A stretch of DNA of 64,000 bases from Arthrobacter jinronghuae (GCF_025244825.1 NZ_CP104263.1:3472001-3536000), one strand, 5' to 3'. Shown: positions 19,063 through 27,874, counted from the stretch's first letter. Made by a program: numbers and translations. Notes: generated by a model from the letters alone, not told the origin.

Positions 19063-20022
19063 TCAGCGCTTATCGAGCAGAACTGATTCCCGTTCCGGAC
19101 TCCAAGTCCGTGCGTACAATCCCATGGCCGCTTCCTCTCGGAGGCTCAGGCCGAGGCGGTTCAGAAGCATGTGTGCCTGATAGACCGTTAGGTGCTGGGC
19201 GCTTCGGCTCAGCCGGGCCTTGTCCGCCCGGTACAAATACGTGTCAATGCCCCGGAACCAGCGCCGCCGCCAGTTTTCGACGGCGGATTCCGCTGCCGTT
19301 GCTGCCATCAGCCGATGCGTCGGCATGACCTTCGCACCAACCTGGACCGTCATGGCCTGCCGTACACCGGCGGCCCGGGGACCGAACCCCGCCGTGCAGC
19401 TGCGCAGGTGGCTGTCCCAGTAGTAGTCCCAGGAGAGGCGGCGCCGGTCCGGCCAGGCTGATGCCCGGGGACCTTTCATCATGCTCCGCGCCGCATCAAA
19501 CAGCAGGAGCGATCCAAGTGCCCAGCGGTTCTGGACCTTGGGAAAGCGTGCCGTGGCCCAACTCGCCAGATCCGAAGAGAGCTCAAAAACCTCTTCCGCG
19601 AGGGAGAGCCCCTCCACGCCGCCGTATTTCGCGAGGTCCGCTTCGATACGCAGGTCCTGCGGCTCACCGCCGCCCGGGCTGAGCCGGTCCGTAGCCGGCT
19701 CGCTGAACTGCTGGCTGGTTTCCAGGTGCCCGATGACACCGCTGGACTGGTTCTGCAGGGCCACCAACAGCGACTGCAGCCGATCCAACGTACTCGTAGG
19801 GGCGAGCACCCGGAGTTTTACGTGTGCGTTAGCCGGATCCGAGCACCGCGTGAAATACCAACGCTGCGCACCCAGAACCTGGGCCTGAGCCGCCAGCGGG
19901 GTAACCAGTTCTCCGATGATGCCGTCCGCAACATCAAAGCCCCCGGTATGAATTGAGAGCGACCACCAATGAGTACTCGGTTGCGTCCGTGAGGCTGGTC
20001 GAACTGCAGCTAGCTGGCTCAT
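19063..20022 (-). CDS. stand-alone SpaB_C / thiopeptide-type bacteriocin biosynthesis domain protein (copy A)
   Basis: This 319-residue protein looks like the C-terminal (glutamate-elimination) domain of LanB dehydratases, or the split elimination and pyridine-synthase enzymes of thiopeptide pathways, without the large glutamylation domain. Visible matches: WWSLSIHTGGFDVADGIIGE at the start, FTRCSDPANAHVKLRV (family R..DP...H.R.R), EADLAKYGGVEGLSLAEEVF (family E..RYGG...ae..F) and QAHMLLNRLGLS (family HMxxNR). The start ATG 20022 has a GAGGGG-type site. It is followed by a 62-residue gene and divergent from a TrmB/LuxR regulator. No LanB, cyclase or exporter is adjacent. A paralogue lies at 60871-61821. 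Confidence 0.78.
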   Translation of the reverse strand: MSQLAAVRPASRTQPSTHWWSLSIHTGGFDVADGIIGELVTPLAAQAQVLGAQRWYFTRCSDPANAHVKLRVLAPTSTLDRLQSLLVALQNQSSGVIGHLETSQQFSEPATDRLSPGGGEPQDLRIEADLAKYGGVEGLSLAEEVFELSSDLASWATARFPKVQNRWALGSLLLFDAARSMMKGPRASAWPDRRRLSWDYYWDSHLRSCTAGFGPRAAGVRQAMTVQVGAKVMPTHRLMAATAAESAVENWRRRWFRGIDTYLYRADKARLSRSAQHLTVYQAHMLLNRLGLSLREEAAMGLYARTWSPERESVLLDKR

Positions 20023-20093
20023 ATGTGTCTTTCCCCTCGGGGTGCGGTTACCGCCACTGGGCGGCCTTTGCAGTTTTGTAGTTACTTGCCTTT

Positions 20094-20108
20094 GGCCCCT
20101 CCGGGGCC
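20094..20108 (-). repeat. short hairpin between the seven-codon ORF and the SpaB_C gene
   Basis: GGCCCC, a 3-nt loop and GGGGCC form a 6-bp GC hairpin starting 5 nt after the stop of the seven-codon ORF. It lacks a U-tract. It might be part of an attenuator or simply protect the mRNA. Confidence 0.4.
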
Positions 20109-20113
20109 CTCAG

Positions 20114-20137
20114 TTAGAACCAATCCCAGCTCTTCAT
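20114..20137 (-). CDS. putative seven-residue ORF (MKSWDWF) upstream of the SpaB_C gene
   Basis: On the minus strand AAGGGGGAT is followed 8 nt later by ATG and six codons, then TAA; the peptide is MKSWDWF. The Shine-Dalgarno match is among the best in the locus, and the ORF reads in the direction of the SpaB_C gene 91 nt downstream. Two explanations are open: a leader peptide for attenuation (two Trp codons) or a minimal peptide substrate, as known for the five-residue biarylitide precursors. No equivalent was found before the paralogue at 60871, which weakens the substrate idea. It could also be chance. Confidence 0.35.
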   Translation of the reverse strand: MKSWDWF

Positions 20138-20402
20138 GATCGCTATCCCCCTTGGGTCTTGGGCTGATGCTCAGCCGGCGCCTTGATTTGACTCCGAAAG
20201 CTTCCCCCGCCGCTGCACGGCCTGTAAATAGCCTCCGCTGCCCGGTTCCTGACATGTCCGGATGTGGACCCTCCCGGTTCCTGCCTCCGGCTGCAACCGC
20301 CTCGGGATGCGCCACGACCTGAGGTTTTCCGCGGCAGGAGCCCTGGGCCGCCGTCGTTGGCATTAACCGGCCATGGCCTGAATTCCGAAGTGTGTTGCGG
20401 TC

Positions 20403-20417
20403 ACAAAACACTTTTGT
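20403..20417. promoter_or_regulatory. candidate operator between the SpaB_C gene and its regulator
   Basis: ACAAAACACTTTTGT is a perfect 6-bp inverted repeat around CAC, flanked by direct TCAC repeats (20401-20404, 20417-20420). It is AT-rich against a GC-rich background and sits 78 nt upstream of the regulator start, consistent with a binding site for the LuxR-type protein. Confidence 0.4.
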
Positions 20418-20494
20418 CACGTGCGGCCCGGAAACCGCGCTGGCTGGGTAGGGTAGCGGTGGGGGCTACAGCTGATGCGTTGAAAGGATTCGCC

Positions 20495-21463
20495 GTGCTG
20501 TCTCAGGTTTCGCTCGACGTTTACCGCTTTGCCGTAAGTCGTCCGGGGTGGACGGCGAAGGAGGCTTCCGAGGCCTTGGGGTACACCAGCAAGGTGATCG
20601 ACGGTGCCATATCCGAACTGACCGCCAGCTGCCTCCTGCTGCAGCAGAACACGGGCGGCCCAAGCTACACCGCGGTTTCCCCTGATGTTGCCCTCGCCGA
20701 ACTGGTGGATCCGGATGAACGGGCGCTGCTGGAACTGCGCGGAAGAATCAGTAACCGCCGGCGGGAAATGGCCGCATTGACCCCGGCCTACGTCGAGGCA
20801 CGTAAGCGGCTGGCCGCCGATTCGTCGGTGGAGGTGGTCGAGGACCAGGAACAAGTCCAGCGGGTACTGATCGAGTATGGGCGCAGCGCCACCGACCGTG
20901 TCCTGATCGCCCGGCCGGGGCAGGGCGCCAACGCAGACATCCATGAGGAAAGCGTGCAGAAGGATCTGGATCTCCTGCGCGGCGGCGTTCGTAGGCAAAC
21001 GCTGTACCACGCAAGCACGCGGGACCATGTGCCCACCCGCAAGGCAGTGGAAGTTATTACCCAGGCAGGAGGGGAGTTCCGCACCCTTCCCTACATGCCC
21101 CTGAGAACCCTGATTTTCGATGACAAAGTGGCGGTTGTTGCACGCGATCTGCACCCCGGCGACGTTGCCGGACTGGTAGTGCGGGATACCAACCTGATCC
21201 GCATTTTCGGGTTGCTCTTCGAGTTTGCGTGGGGCTTGGCCGAGCCGTTCCTGACTGACAATCCCGGCAGGGAGGGACTCACCAGCACGCAGCGGTCCGT
21301 CCTCACGGCGCTGGCCTCCGGTTACTCGGACGAAGCCATTGCCCGGCGGGTTGGCATCAGTGTGCGGACCTGCCGCCGCCACATTGCCTGGATGCTGGAG
21401 GAGTTGGGTGCCGAGAGCCGGTTCCAGGCCGGAATCAAGGCCCACAAGGCCGGCTGGATCTAA
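20495..21463 (+). CDS. TrmB/LuxR hybrid transcriptional regulator
   Basis: This is a 322-residue regulator. Residues about 1-60 form a winged HTH of TrmB type (LDVYRFAVSRPGWTAKEASEALGYTSKVIDGAISELTAS); the middle (about 90-230) is a phospholipase-D-like sensor region often seen in such hybrids (DHVPTRKAVEVITQAGGEFRTLP); the C-terminus is a LuxR HTH (LTSTQRSVLTALASGYSDEAIARRVGISVRTCRRHIAWMLEELGAES). The GTG start at 20495 has an AAAGGA site. This architecture is frequent in actinobacteria next to RiPP genes, which fits the divergent SpaB_C gene. The signal is unknown. Confidence 0.8.
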   Translation: MLSQVSLDVYRFAVSRPGWTAKEASEALGYTSKVIDGAISELTASCLLLQQNTGGPSYTAVSPDVALAELVDPDERALLELRGRISNRRREMAALTPAYVEARKRLAADSSVEVVEDQEQVQRVLIEYGRSATDRVLIARPGQGANADIHEESVQKDLDLLRGGVRRQTLYHASTRDHVPTRKAVEVITQAGGEFRTLPYMPLRTLIFDDKVAVVARDLHPGDVAGLVVRDTNLIRIFGLLFEFAWGLAEPFLTDNPGREGLTSTQRSVLTALASGYSDEAIARRVGISVRTCRRHIAWMLEELGAESRFQAGIKAHKAGWI

Positions 21464-21526
21464 GGCTCCTTGGTGTACTAAACAGCCGTTGCCTGACGGT
21501 CAACTATCGGGGTTAGCATTGGAGGC

Positions 21527-22822
21527 ATGACCCGCGAGGAATTCTCCGATGCCGTAGAACTGCCCGTTGACACCATGGCTGCTTTGGAACGTGCCGCCGG
21601 CTCCCACCGCCACGAGGTGCTGTTCTCCAACCGCGCCTTCCACATCAAGCAGTCCGCGGTACGGGATGTCTTCGACATTTCCATCCGTCCGGGCCTGATT
21701 TCCCTGGCAGGCGGGAGTCCCTATCTGCGTTCCCTCCCCCTGGAAGAACTGGGCCGGACCGCCCAGCGCATCATTGCCGAGCACGGACTGGAGGCGCTGC
21801 AGTACGGCGGCGGGCAGGGCATGGAAGAGCTGCGCAGGCAGGCATGCGAGGTCATGGCCGCGGAGGGTATTCTCGACGCCGATCCGGCGGACATCGTCAT
21901 CACCACCGGTTCACAGTCCGCGCAGGACGTTGCAGCCAAGGTCTTCTGCGATCCGGGCGATGTGATTCTCTGCGAGGACCCCACTTACGTAGGGGCGCTG
22001 AATGCCTTTGAGGCCTACGAGGTGGACGTACGCACCGTTCCGATGGACGACGGCGGCCTCGTCCCGGAGGCACTCGAGCGGCGGATCCGCGAGGTGCGCG
22101 CCGAAGGCAAAACCATCAAGCTGCTTTACACGATCCCAAGCTTCAACAATCCCAGCGGCGTCACCCTGACCGCCGGGCGCCGCCAGGCGGTAGTGGAAAT
22201 CTGCCGGCGGAACAACATCCTGATCCTGGAGGACAATCCCTATGGCCTCCTCCGGTTCGACGGCGAACCCCTGGCCCCGATGCGGGCAGGGAACGCCCAG
22301 GACGTGCTGTATCTGGGCTCGTTCTCCAAGATCTTTGCCCCCGGAGTCCGGCTCGGCTGGGCGCTGGTCCCCCGCCACCTTTACCGGCGGTTCTACCTGG
22401 CCTGCGAAGCCGTGGTCCTGTGCCCCTCGCCGTTGACCCAGATGCTGGTCTCCGCGTACCTGCGCGAGTACGACTGGATGGGCCACGTGCGCAGCTCCCG
22501 CAGCCTCTACGCCGAGCGTTGTTCCTCGATGCTGGCCGCGCTGGATGAACACATGCCCGAAGGCGTCACATGGACCCGGCCGGACGGCGGATTCTTCATC
22601 TGGGTGACGCTACCCGAGGGTGTGGACACCTACCCCCTGCTCTATGAAGCGATCGACGCCGGGACGGTCTTCATCCCGGGCGCCGCGTTCACCCCCGGCG
22701 AGGGCGCCTCGAACAAGCTCCGGCTGGCCTTCAGCGCTGTCTCCTCCGAGGACATTGCCGAGGGTGTGCGCCGGCTCGCCCCGATCCTGAGTGCCGCCGT
22801 CGCCGCCGTAAAGGTCCGCTAG
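21527..22822 (+). CDS. PLP-dependent aminotransferase, 2-aminoadipate/MocR-like class I fold
   Basis: This 431-residue fold-type I aminotransferase has the PLP lysine in LGSFSKIFAPGVRLGW and the substrate-contact SFNNPSGVT and DNPYGLLRF blocks. It resembles LysN/alpha-aminoadipate and aromatic aminotransferases; the N-terminal GntR domain of MocR proteins is absent. TAGCAT lies 7 nt before the ATG, so a leaderless transcript is plausible, although GGAGG also immediately precedes the start. It follows the LuxR-type regulator by 63 nt on the same strand. The substrate is not certain. Confidence 0.82.
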   Translation: MTREEFSDAVELPVDTMAALERAAGSHRHEVLFSNRAFHIKQSAVRDVFDISIRPGLISLAGGSPYLRSLPLEELGRTAQRIIAEHGLEALQYGGGQGMEELRRQACEVMAAEGILDADPADIVITTGSQSAQDVAAKVFCDPGDVILCEDPTYVGALNAFEAYEVDVRTVPMDDGGLVPEALERRIREVRAEGKTIKLLYTIPSFNNPSGVTLTAGRRQAVVEICRRNNILILEDNPYGLLRFDGEPLAPMRAGNAQDVLYLGSFSKIFAPGVRLGWALVPRHLYRRFYLACEAVVLCPSPLTQMLVSAYLREYDWMGHVRSSRSLYAERCSSMLAALDEHMPEGVTWTRPDGGFFIWVTLPEGVDTYPLLYEAIDAGTVFIPGAAFTPGEGASNKLRLAFSAVSSEDIAEGVRRLAPILSAAVAAVKVR

Positions 22823-22845
22823 GCACCCGCGCCAGTGCCGCCGGC

Positions 22846-24306
22846 CTAATCCAGGAGCAGGGCCGGCTCTTCCAGGATTGAAGCGACGTCCGCCATGAAG
22901 CGGGCCGACAGGTCGCCGTCGACCACGCGGTGGTCAAAGGAACCGCCGAGGGTGGTGATCCAGCGCGGCACCACCTCGCCGTCGACCACCCAGGGCTTCT
23001 GCTTGATGGTGCCGAACGCCACGATGGCAACCTCGCCGGGATTGATGATCGGGGTGCCTGTGTCGATGCCCAGCGAACCGATGTTGGTGACGGTCAGCGT
23101 GCCGCCGCGCATATCGGCCGGCGGAGTCCGGCCCTCGCGGGCCGTTGCCGCCAGGGTGTTGAGGGCGATGGCCAGCTCCTTCAGGGAGAGTTCCTGCGCA
23201 TCCTTGATGTTGGGCACCATCAGGCCCCGAGGGGTGGCCGCCGCAATACCGAGATTCATGAAGTGCTTCACCAGGATCTCGTCGCCGGCCCAGGTGGCGT
23301 TCACGGACGGGTTCCGCGCGGCCGCCCAGATCACGGCCTTCGCCAGGATCAGCAGCGGTGAAACCCGGATGCCTTCAAAGTCCTTGGCTGCCTTCAGCCG
23401 CTTCACGAACTCCATGGTCCGGGACGCATCCACGTCGACGAAGATGCTGACGTGGGGTGCGCTGAAGGCGCTTTCCACCATGGCCTTTGCGGTGGCACGG
23501 CGGACTCCCCTGACGGGGATCCGCTCGATCCGCGAATCGGCGGCACCCGGGGACCAGAACTCTCCGGCCGACTCGCGCTCTGCTTCACGCTGGGCCTGGT
23601 AGCTGATCAGGTCCTGCTTGGTCACCTCGCCGCTGGCTCCGGTGGCGGTGACGTCCGCCAGGTTGATGCCCAGATCCTTGGCGGCCTTGCGTACCGGGGG
23701 TTTGGCCAGCACACGCTGGATCAGCCGGTTGACCCGGTCCTGGACTGCTGCGGTTCCGGACGACGCCGGGGCGGCTGCGGTTCCGGACGACGCCGGTGCC
23801 GGTGCTGCGGGAGCAGCGGGGGCGGGCGCAGGTGCAGCGGGAGCCGGTGCTGCGGCTGGTTCCGGCGTCGCCGCCGCACCCGGGGACACGGGGCGACGCG
23901 GGCGACGGCGCACGGCGTCCGGCTTGGGACCGGTGCCGGTCAGCGAGGCCGCCGGAGCTTCCCCTGCCGTTTCGGACGGTGTGGAATCGGGTGCCGCGGG
24001 AACTTCTTCCGGCGCAGCGGCTGCAGGCCCGTCTGCCGCCGCCGGCACCTTGGCCCCGGCGCCGTCGTCGACCGTCACGCTGATGATGGGCGTGCCGACG
24101 TCGACCGTTTCGCCTTCCGCAACCATCAGGGAAGAGACCGTGCCGGCGTACGGGGAGGGAAGTTCCACCAGGGACTTCGCGGTTTCGATTTCCACGATCA
24201 CGTCGTTGACGGCAACCGTGTCCCCCGGCGAAACCTTCCACTGCACGATATCGGCTTCGGTCAGGCCTTCGCCCACGTCCGGCAGGCGGAATGTCTTTTC
24301 AGTCAT
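22846..24306 (-). CDS. bkdC: branched-chain alpha-keto acid dehydrogenase E2 (lipoyl acyltransferase)
   Basis: This is a 486-residue E2. The N-terminal lipoyl domain has the lipoyl lysine in [15 protein letters not shown] (about residue 43). A long Ala/Pro/Ser linker with a duplicated segment (about 23748-23800) follows, then the E1/E3-binding domain ([21 protein letters not shown]) and the catalytic domain ending in [15 protein letters not shown] (HxxxDG). It transfers acyl groups from decarboxylated branched-chain keto acids to CoA. ATG 24306 (MTEKTFRL) is the proper start. Third gene after E1-alpha and E1-beta; E3 is not present. Confidence 0.9.
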   Translation of the reverse strand: MTEKTFRLPDVGEGLTEADIVQWKVSPGDTVAVNDVIVEIETAKSLVELPSPYAGTVSSLMVAEGETVDVGTPIISVTVDDGAGAKVPAAADGPAAAAPEEVPAAPDSTPSETAGEAPAASLTGTGPKPDAVRRRPRRPVSPGAAATPEPAAAPAPAAPAPAPAAPAAPAPASSGTAAAPASSGTAAVQDRVNRLIQRVLAKPPVRKAAKDLGINLADVTATGASGEVTKQDLISYQAQREAERESAGEFWSPGAADSRIERIPVRGVRRATAKAMVESAFSAPHVSIFVDVDASRTMEFVKRLKAAKDFEGIRVSPLLILAKAVIWAAARNPSVNATWAGDEILVKHFMNLGIAAATPRGLMVPNIKDAQELSLKELAIALNTLAATAREGRTPPADMRGGTLTVTNIGSLGIDTGTPIINPGEVAIVAFGTIKQKPWVVDGEVVPRWITTLGGSFDHRVVDGDLSARFMADVASILEEPALLLD

Positions 24307-24352
24307 TGCAACTCGTTCTTCGTCATGGGGTGTAGGCGGGCGGGCAGGCTCA

Positions 24353-25330
24353 TCAGTAGGCGAAGGAGCGGTCCAGCGCCTCAAGCAGGCGGTCGATGTC
24401 CGGCAAGTAATGTTCCTCGACCTTCGCTACCGGGTAGGGCATGTGGAAGCCACCCACGCGGAGCACCGGAGCTTCCAGGGACAGGAAGGCGCGTTCGGCC
24501 ACCCGTGCGGCAATCTCGCCGCCGATTCCGCCGAAGGTAGGTGCCTCATGGGTGACAATCAGTCGTCCCGTCTTGCGCACGGACTCGGTCACGGTGTCGA
24601 AGTCGATGGGCGAAATGGACCGCAGATCCACCACCTCGACGGACCGTCCGTCCTCCTCGGCCGCCGCGGCTGCCGCCAGGGCGACCGGGACCAGCGGCCC
24701 GTAGGCGACGATGGTTGCGTCGGTTCCTTCGCGGACAATATGGGCAGAGAACGGGTCCGACGTGGGTGCTGTGGTGTCGACGTCGCCCTTAAGCCAGTAA
24801 CGGCGCTTGGGCTCAAAGACGATGACGGGGTCCTTGCAGGCAACGGCCTGCTGGATCATCCAGTAGGCGTCCTGGGGGTTCGACGGCGTGATGATGCGCA
24901 GGCCTGCAGTGTGGGCAAAGAGCGCCTCGGGGGATTCCGAGTGGTGCTCAATGGAGCCGATGCCGCCGCCGTACGGGATCCGGATGACCACGGGTGCGCT
25001 GAGCGCGCCCTCGCTGCGGGAATGCATTTTCGCCAGCTGGGTGGTGATCTGGTTGAAGCCGGGGAAGACGAAGCCGTCGAACTGGATTTCACAGACGGGC
25101 AGGTAGCCGCGCAGGGCCAGGCCGATGGCGGTGCCGATGATTCCCGATTCGGCCAGCGGCGTGTCCATAACGCGGTCCGCACCGAAGTCGGCCTTCAGAC
25201 CCTCGGTGACCCGGTAGACGCCGCCGAGGGAGCCGATGTCCTCGCCCATCAGCAGGGAGTTCGGGTGGTTTTCGAGGGCTGCGCGCAGACCGGCGTTGAT
25301 GGCCTTGGCCATGGTCATGGTGGTGCTCAT
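24353..25330 (-). CDS. bkdB: branched-chain alpha-keto acid dehydrogenase E1 beta subunit
   Basis: This 325-residue transketolase-like beta subunit has [17 protein letters not shown] at the N-terminus, [20 protein letters not shown], and the C-terminal domain with [15 protein letters not shown] and [13 protein letters not shown]. With the alpha subunit it decarboxylates branched-chain 2-oxo acids using TPP. Its ATG overlaps the alpha-subunit stop (25327-25330), showing translational coupling. The class could also be pyruvate E1; the heterodimeric form, gene order and adjacent aminotransferase favour the branched-chain complex. Confidence 0.9.
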   Translation of the reverse strand: MSTTMTMAKAINAGLRAALENHPNSLLMGEDIGSLGGVYRVTEGLKADFGADRVMDTPLAESGIIGTAIGLALRGYLPVCEIQFDGFVFPGFNQITTQLAKMHSRSEGALSAPVVIRIPYGGGIGSIEHHSESPEALFAHTAGLRIITPSNPQDAYWMIQQAVACKDPVIVFEPKRRYWLKGDVDTTAPTSDPFSAHIVREGTDATIVAYGPLVPVALAAAAAAEEDGRSVEVVDLRSISPIDFDTVTESVRKTGRLIVTHEAPTFGGIGGEIAARVAERAFLSLEAPVLRVGGFHMPYPVAKVEEHYLPDIDRLLEALDRSFAY

Positions 25331-26550
25331 GCGGTGTGCTCCCGGGCAGCGGGGTCGGTGGTGGCGGGGTTGGCGTCGTCGGCGCCGGCAAATCCGGCTT
25401 CATACCGGCGATGCTCATCCAGCTCTTCGCGGATCAAAGGATGGGCCTCTGCATAGACGTCGGCGAAGGCGTCTTCAAAGCCCGGCGCCTCCATCTGCTG
25501 GACGTTCTCGCGGAGCCGGACGGCCATGTTGCGGCCTTCCTCGCGGAGTTCCTCAAAGAACGCATCGTCGGCCAGGCCCTGGTTACGCAGGTACTTTTCC
25601 ATCCGCAGCAGCGGGTCCCGGTCCAGCCAGGCTTCTTCGTCGGCGCTGAGACGGTATTTGGTGGGGTCGTCCGCCGTCGTATGCGCGCTCATCCGGTAGG
25701 TGAAGGCCTCGATAAGCACCGGACCGCCGCCCGAACGGGCGTGTTCCAGCGCCCAGCGAGTTACGGCGTGGACGGCCAGGACGTCGTTGCCGTCAACGCG
25801 CACCCCGGGGAAGCCGTAGCCCTGTGCCCGGTTGGCCAAGGGGATGCGTGACTGGACTTCGGTGGGCACGGAGATGGCCCAGTGGTTGTTCTGGCAGAAG
25901 AAGACCACTGGTGCGTTGTAGGACGCGGCGAAGACCATGCCTTCATGCACGTCGCCTTCGGAGCTCGCCCCGTCGCCGAAGTACGCGACGGTGGCGGCTT
26001 CGGGCAGCTTGGGGTTAACCAGCCGGTCGCGGGCCATTCCCATCGCATAGCCGACGGCGTGCGGCACCTGGGCGGCCAGCACCAGCGTGTAGAGGTGGAA
26101 GTTGGCCTCGCGGGGGTCCCAGCCTCCGTGGGAGATGCCGCGGAAGCGCCGGAGCAGCTGGGCGAGCTCCAGGCCCCGGGTGTAGGCGACGCCGTGTTCC
26201 CGGTAAGTGGGGAATACGTAATCCTGCGGCTTCAGGGCCCTGCCGGAACCGATCTGCGCGCCTTCCTGGCCGGTGAGCGGAACCCACATCACCAGTTCGC
26301 CCTGCCGCTGAAGCGCAGTGGCTTCTTCATCGAAGCGGCGGACCAGGAACATGTCCCGGTAGAACCCGCGGAGTTCCTCGGGAGTCAGGCCCTGGACATA
26401 GCTGCCATAGGTGTCGTCCTGCAGGAGCTCTCCGTCAATGGTGAGCAGCTGAACCATGTCCGGGACAGGGTTCGCATCCGGAGCGCCCATGAGGGATTGC
26501 TCAAGTCCGGCCGAGTCGAACTCACTGGCCGGCAAGTGTCCTACGTCCAT
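25327..26550 (-). CDS. bkdA: branched-chain alpha-keto acid dehydrogenase E1 alpha subunit
   Basis: This 407-residue TPP-binding alpha subunit has the GDG..NN thiamine motif seen as YFGDGASSEGDVHEGMVFAA through VVFFCQNNHW, preceded by EGAQIGSG and followed by SAHTTADDPTKYR. ATG 26550 (MDVGHLPASEF) has a strong AGGAGAAGG site; the open stretch upstream to 26652 carries operator-like palindromes and is not coding. It is the first gene of bkdABC. A histidinol-phosphate-type aminotransferase lies 143 nt upstream on the same strand. Confidence 0.9.
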   Translation of the reverse strand: MDVGHLPASEFDSAGLEQSLMGAPDANPVPDMVQLLTIDGELLQDDTYGSYVQGLTPEELRGFYRDMFLVRRFDEEATALQRQGELVMWVPLTGQEGAQIGSGRALKPQDYVFPTYREHGVAYTRGLELAQLLRRFRGISHGGWDPREANFHLYTLVLAAQVPHAVGYAMGMARDRLVNPKLPEAATVAYFGDGASSEGDVHEGMVFAASYNAPVVFFCQNNHWAISVPTEVQSRIPLANRAQGYGFPGVRVDGNDVLAVHAVTRWALEHARSGGGPVLIEAFTYRMSAHTTADDPTKYRLSADEEAWLDRDPLLRMEKYLRNQGLADDAFFEELREEGRNMAVRLRENVQQMEAPGFEDAFADVYAEAHPLIREELDEHRRYEAGFAGADDANPATTDPAAREHTA

Positions 26551-26603
26551 GCCTTCTCCTTGCCTGGACAGCCGAAAGCCGCACCGCGCTGGAAATATTC
26601 TCC

Positions 26604-26651
26604 GCAGGGAATACATTCCCTGCATCGCATATAAGTGGAAGTTACCTTCCA
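26604..26651 (-). promoter_or_regulatory. paired palindromes in the bkd promoter region
   Basis: GCAGGGAATACATTCCCTGC (26604-26623) is a perfect 9-bp inverted repeat around AC; TGGAAGTTACCTTCCA (26636-26651) is a perfect 6-bp inverted repeat around TTAC. A third, imperfect element GGAAATATTCTCC begins at 26591. All share GGAA/TTCC half-sites. They lie 54-101 nt upstream of bkdA and overlap a TTGGAA / TATATG promoter-like stretch, as expected for operators of a pathway regulator (for example an Lrp- or TetR-type BkdR). Confidence 0.6.
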
Positions 26652-26693
26652 AAGCCTAACGACGGCGCGGCTTCCGGCCCTACCTAAGACACG

Positions 26694-27833
26694 CTAGGAA
26701 ACGCGTGGGCCTTTTGTATAAGTCGCACATAACGCGAGGAACCGCGTGTTTGCTTCCTCTTCGCCGATGGTCACTCTCACACCTTCGTTGCCGAAGGCCC
26801 TTACCGCCAGTGCCTGCTGCCCCGCCAGAGCTGCAAACCCGGGGGTGTCTTCCCCGAGGGCCAGCCACACGAAGTTGCCCTGCGCAGCCGGAATGGACCA
26901 TCCCAGCGCCTCCAGCCCCTCCACCACACGGGTCCGTTCGGCAACGAGTCCTTGTATTCTCTCCACAATTTGGTCGTGGTGCCGGAGGGAGGCCACGGCA
27001 GCCTGCTCGGCGATGGTGGACACTGCAAACGGGACTGCCGCTACCCGGAGGTGCCGGGTGATCGGCGCGTGCGCAATGGAGTAGCCCACGCGCAGTCCGG
27101 CCAGTCCTGCACCCTTGGAGAAGGTCCTGAGCACCACCACGTTGGGGTGCTTGCGGTACATTTCGACGCCGTCGACGGCGTCCTCGTCCCGCACGAAATC
27201 CTCATAGGCTTCATCGATGACCACAATGATGTGGGTGGGAATCCGCTGGAGGAAGTCCTCCACCTGTGCCGTCGTCAGGACCGGGCCGGTCGGGTTGTTG
27301 GGCGTGCACAGCAGAATCACCTTGGTCCGCTCAGTGACTGCTTCGGCCATGGCTGCCAGGTTGTGTGTGCCGTCGGGGTTCAGCGGCACCTGGACGCTCT
27401 CGGCACCAGCCAAGCCGACGCTGATGGGGTATGCCTCAAAGGAGCGCCAGGGGTAGATAACCTCGTCCGCTGCTCCGTCCGGGTTCTGTCCGGCAAAGGT
27501 GGCGAGCAGCTGGTTCAGTGCTCCCAAGCTGCCGCCGCCGGTAACGATGTCTTCCGCGGGAACGTCCAGGAATGTGGAGAGTTCATTGCGCAGGGCAGTG
27601 GAAAGCGGATCCGGATAGCGGTTAACCGTTGCGGCCTCGTTTATCGCATCCAACACGGCCGGCAGCGGCGGGAACGGGTTCTCATTGGAAGAAAGTTTGT
27701 AGCTCTGAAGTCCTTCTACAACCACCGGCGGCTTGCCCGCGGCGTATTGGGGCAGCTTCCCGATAACGGGCCGTGGGGTGATGCCGGGTGCGGGAACTTC
27801 AGCTGCGTCGGTGTCATTCTCGGTAGTGGTCAT
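26694..27833 (-). CDS. hisC: histidinol-phosphate / aromatic amino acid aminotransferase
   Basis: This 379-residue class II aminotransferase has SSNENPFPPLPAV near the N-terminus, CTPNNPTGPVL, and the PLP lysine in RTFSKGAGLAGLRVGY, all typical of HisC and aromatic (phenylalanine) aminotransferases. It is not inside a his operon, so a Pat-like role in aromatic amino acid transamination is as likely as histidine synthesis. There is no clear ribosome binding site before the ATG, so it may be leaderless. It may supply or remove keto acids for the neighbouring bkd operon. Confidence 0.8.
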   Translation of the reverse strand: MTTTENDTDAAEVPAPGITPRPVIGKLPQYAAGKPPVVVEGLQSYKLSSNENPFPPLPAVLDAINEAATVNRYPDPLSTALRNELSTFLDVPAEDIVTGGGSLGALNQLLATFAGQNPDGAADEVIYPWRSFEAYPISVGLAGAESVQVPLNPDGTHNLAAMAEAVTERTKVILLCTPNNPTGPVLTTAQVEDFLQRIPTHIIVVIDEAYEDFVRDEDAVDGVEMYRKHPNVVVLRTFSKGAGLAGLRVGYSIAHAPITRHLRVAAVPFAVSTIAEQAAVASLRHHDQIVERIQGLVAERTRVVEGLEALGWSIPAAQGNFVWLALGEDTPGFAALAGQQALAVRAFGNEGVRVTIGEEEANTRFLALCATYTKGPRVS

Positions 27834-27874
27834 GGCGTTAACAGTAATGGCCCGTTTTCTGCCAGCATGGGGGC

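Larger units (their letters stand above)
20023..20494. promoter_or_regulatory. divergent control region of the SpaB_C locus
   Basis: This 472-nt region lies between the SpaB_C gene and its divergent regulator. It contains a seven-codon ORF on the minus strand (20114-20137), a small hairpin (20094-20108) and an inverted repeat (20403-20417). Longer open frames here have no ribosome binding site or family resemblance. Promoters were not identified with confidence. Confidence 0.5.

Noticed and set aside
20082..20420. 112-codon minus-strand frame upstream of SpaB_C copy A
   Set aside because: No suitable ribosome binding site, runs through the inverted repeat, and overlaps the better-supported seven-codon ORF in another frame.
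23618..25456. 612-codon plus-strand frame over the E2 and E1-beta genes
   Set aside because: Antisense shadow of bkdC/bkdB; composition follows the Ala/Pro linker on the opposite strand.
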